From Dermatemys mawii (lineage: Eukaryota; Chordata; Testudines; Dermatemydidae): DNA of 64,000 nucleotides. Shown here one piece after another: positions 60,945 to 64,000 of the stretch. Within the stretch, counting starts at the first letter, position 1; the number at the start of each line of letters is the position of its first letter. The stretch covers positions 17,843,327 to 17,907,326 of the forward strand of contig ML677358.1 in NCBI GenBank assembly GCA_007922305.1, read 5' to 3'. A program made the position numbers and the translations under genes. Below the pieces are notes generated by a model, which made no database searches, was not told the origin of the DNA, and was given only the letters and a program-made list of their open reading frames with translations.

Positions 60945-61135
60945 TACTGCGCTTTGTGCCTGTCTGGTAAAACCAACCCCCATGTGTGAAACAACCGATA
61001 CTGGTAAAAGCGCAGTTTTGCCTTTACAAACTGCATCTACACTTGGAGTTTCTGCGGGCACAGCTGTCAGTTAGGGATCACACCTCTTCACTCTCCTGAG
61101 TGACAGACCTAGACTATCGTGTAAACCTGGCCTCA
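60945..61135. mobile_element. Probable MITE fragment
   Basis: GTAAAAGCGCAGTTTTGCC, ATCTACACTTGGAGTTTCTG and a right end CGTGTAAACCTGGCC resemble the GTTTACAC-ended families; the left end is unclear. Confidence 0.35.
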
Positions 61136-62529
61136 GAGGAATACCAGGGGGCAGAGACTTGATCAGGTGCCGGAGACCCAAGCTATGAAAGGGTTTGTGG
61201 ACTATCAGCAAGATATTGAACTGAACCCTTTGCTTCACCAGCAGATGACGCAGATTGCAGAAATTAAAGATCATTTAACCTCTCTTTCCTCAGCAAAGCC
61301 AATCAAACATGCAAATCTCTTGTCTAGAGTAAGGTAGGCAGAGCACCTAATCAGAATGAGTTCCCTTTCATTCCCCAGGACACCTTTCTCCAGTGCCACA
61401 TAAGCTGAGGTTCAGTCCTCAGTGTTGCAGATTCTAGGTGCTGTGAGTAGTTGAGAACAGCAGCTGGCTCACAGAAATGCTGAGCATGTGGAGCTCCAAT
61501 TCTGCCTGATCACTCTGTGCTCTGCGCTGACATCTAGTGGAACAATTGTACTAAAGCATCGGACAAACAAAGCTGCTGAGACAATGGTTGGCTTCACTGA
61601 TGACAGCGGAACAATAGACTCCACCATGTACTCATTTGTTCTGTTGCACTTAATACAGCCAAAGCAATTGTGGCAGGAGAAAAGAAAAGCCCTCAGCCTG
61701 AACAAAGAGCAATCCTTAACCGACAGCACTTCAATCCTCTTCCCTTGAAGAATGCACTTCCTTGTTGCCAGCTGAATGGTCTTCTAGCTGCAATAGTTTT
61801 AGGCAGCAATTTCACAGTTACCTTGTGATTAACACCATGAAATAATATATAACTAACCCGCTGTCCCAAGAGGTTTCAGGGTAAAATCTTGGAGGCCTTG
61901 TGATAATCCCTGTGATAAATGTGAAATCACGAGGGGCTACATTTTCAAAGAGGTCTCTCAGAATGCACCTGCACAGTCTGGGAGCACAGCTCTTTGCATT
62001 AGAGCAGGATGCTCTAAGTCTCAGGATGAATACCTGATTTGTCTGGTTGGTGACAGTTCCGGGAAAAAAATGGTTTCAGATCGAAGCAAATCTGAACATT
62101 TGGGGAATTGCCCATTTCAGGTCTGCTCCTGAGCCAGTGTTTGAACCTGAGTCTTTCACATTCCTAGGTGAATGCCCTAAGCATGGGACTGAAGGTTATA
62201 ATGGGGAAGGTGGTGACTGTGGTAACAGCTGCAGCACATCCACCTCCACCTTCTCTGTTGGCCATTTTGTGAATGACCAGAGCTCTTGTGTCAAATATGC
62301 CAGTAGTAAGCTGTCGGGTCAACTGAAATGTCACTTGTTGAATAAATAAATTGTTGGAAAAATTTGACCCAACTCTAGTTTGCATATGCAAAGCCAACTC
62401 TTTTCACGCACGGGATAGGAGTTGTGCATGCAAAGGGGCATTTTGTCTATATAGGGGAGATTTTCAAAAGCCCAGATTGGAGCAGGGCACCTGACTGCTC
62501 TTTGTGCCTCTGCAAATCTCCTCTGTAAT
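61136..62529. other. Intergenic sequence
   Basis: No gene recognised. The 100-codon plus-strand frame at 62,047-62,349 is not similar to any family I know. Confidence 0.4.
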
Positions 62530-63655
62530 GGGGCTCTGACCAGTTCCCCTGGGATGCCACTTGGAACTGGGGCACCACTGAGCCTGCTTGACCCACCAGC
62601 CTAGGGTTCCTTCCACACTGCAGTGCTGTGATAAGTTATCAAACTCTCCAAGCTTACTCTTTCACCAGCATATACACAGACGGGGACACACCCAGCTGCA
62701 GCTTCACAGAGGCTGAGATCAGCTCTGCATGGGAAGACTCAGCTAAGGCACCTCCCAGTTGCTAAGGCCCACACCCCCCTCTCGAGTGGAACCCCCAAAT
62801 TATACTCTCTTGCACTGCACAGGGAACTGCACAGCATAAGCTCATTAAAGTCGCCCCTCCCTCAATGTAGAGAGAGATATTCAACAGCTTTCTGCCACAA
62901 GTTATAATTTCTACACACTGGTTTTAGACAAAACAAAAACAAGTTTATTAACTACAAAAGATAGATTTTAATTGATAGCAAACAGATCAAAACAGATTTC
63001 CTTAGTAAATAAACAAAACTGCAAACTGAGTTTAACACACTACAGAGGTAGGATATGAATTAGCAAATTTTCACCCTGAGTGGTAAACAGGCTGGCAGAT
63101 TCTTAAGGCACAAGTTGCCTTGGCTCTCCCGGGTTTTCATTCACAGGCTAAAAATTCCTCTAGCCTGGGACCATCACTTCCCACAGTTCAGTCCTTGCCC
63201 CTCAGGTGTTTCCAGGTGTGGTGTTGTAGGGAGAGTGAGGTCCCATCATGACATAATTTTCCCCCTTTTACATCTTTTTTCTTCCCACTTGCTGGAAAGC
63301 TCTTTTGCTGTGACCTGAGTCAAACAGTTCCCATTGTGTAGTGCTGTCGCTGAGAGGTTTCTATTGTACACAGTTCCTGGGGTAATCCTTGTGCTTATGT
63401 GCTTTTCCTCAATGAGCCGTTAATATTGTTTGGCCTCTTTACTGTTGTACCTAAAAGGCTGCTTGTGGGTGTTCTCAACATGTTTCAGTAACACATACAT
63501 AGCCAAACTTCATAACTTCACATACGATGATAGCACAGACCATCCAGTGAGATATTAATGTCTATCAGATTGAGACTTTTTGAACGATACCTCACAAGGC
63601 ATACTTTATACAAAACTTATTCTAATTACATGACAATGGTGAATATTGAGGTGCG
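62530..63655. mobile_element. Possible degraded retroelement of unknown class (copy B)
   Basis: ACAAGTTTATTAACTACAAA, CACCCTGAGTGGTAAACAGG, CTCAGGTGTTTCCAGGTGTG, then CATAACTTCACATACGATGA and AATGTCTATCAGATTGAGAC: words I associate with one interspersed turtle family, in the same order as copy A. Class, ends and coding are not determinable here. Confidence 0.35.
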
Positions 63656-64000
63656 AGGGTGAAATAGGGGCAATGCATGCATCTCTCACCTCTGCTGAGC
63701 AGACAAACGTGAGATTTTTTGCTCATGGAAGGGTGTACTGACAAATTTTATGGTTGCAGTTTTAGAGGCCCTGTTGCATATTTGGTTCTTTCTGTGTGTT
63801 GCTGTGATATGAGCTAATATGCTTAGATAATGCTGATAATGGTAGTGATCTTCCCATTATATGTGGTCCCTTTAGATTATGCTAGTGATATTTATGACAG
63901 ATTAGTAAACCCTTTCAAGTTCTGTTTGCAAAGGGATTTGCAAATTTGTGCATGTGATTGGTATAGTTGGCATGGACTGGTAGATCCTAGGCCTGAAGAG

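Larger units (their letters stand above)
33057..64000. other. Upstream intergenic region, no supportable gene
   Basis: Apart from mobile elements listed separately, I see no exon with conserved protein content, no second CpG island and no clear promoter. Open frames here are short and fall in repeats or random sequence. In mammals the region 5' of CLINT1 is a long gene-poor stretch before EBF1; if synteny holds, this is its CLINT1 end. Undetected noncoding RNAs or enhancers cannot be excluded. Confidence 0.6.

Noticed and set aside
1..64000. CRISPR arrays, operons or prokaryotic systems
   Set aside because: No regularly spaced identical repeats with unique spacers and no compact gene clusters; sequence and repeats are clearly vertebrate.

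Overview
This is vertebrate nuclear DNA, and the repeat content points to a turtle. Four signs agree: several CR1-superfamily LINE fragments, one with a 274-codon uninterrupted reverse-transcriptase frame; a tRNA-derived SINE whose tail is a CR1 3' end (the tortoise PolIII/SINE design); several hAT, Tigger-type and Harbinger-type non-autonomous DNA transposons; and old MIR/CORE-SINE and L2 relics. The species cannot be named from sequence alone.

Only one protein-coding exon can be supported. A CpG-rich block at about 32.1-33.05 kb holds the first coding exon of CLINT1 (clathrin interactor 1, epsinR/enthoprotin) on the minus strand. It encodes MLNMWKVRELVDKA and is followed at once by a GTGAGT splice donor. 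Everything left of it (1-32,420) reads as CLINT1 intron 1. I found no second CLINT1 exon by eye, so exon 2 and the ENTH domain should lie beyond the left edge. Everything right of the promoter (about 33.1-64 kb) looks intergenic. In mammals CLINT1 is followed on that side by a long gene-poor interval towards EBF1, which fits the lack of recognisable exons here (from memory of the mammalian map).

The promoter is the most information-dense part. Upstream of the start codon are five ZNF143/THAP11-like sites (three full, two half) and two ETS motifs. Downstream, at the start of intron 1, a GCAGCAGCCATGATG-type motif, which is YY1-like when read in the CLINT1 sense direction, recurs at roughly 90-bp spacing. 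Strand composition flips at exon 1: the sense strand is G-rich upstream and C-rich in the first intron.

The rest is a mosaic of mobile elements, several with readable target-site duplications. Clear cases are hAT elements at 12,985-14,383, 16,026-16,771 and 45,212-45,856 (the last with a perfect 8-bp duplication), TA-flanked Tigger-type MITEs at 3,605, 19,227, 25,192 and 42,709, and a TTA-flanked Harbinger-like element at 11,829-12,505. Nesting gives relative ages: a Tigger MITE inside a CR1, hAT elements inside a MITE and inside a CR1, and a SINE inside a SINE. A 100-N assembly gap at 1,382-1,481 abuts a 256-bp near-perfect palindrome. I saw no bacterial-type system, CRISPR array, functional tRNA/rRNA gene or new multi-gene system.
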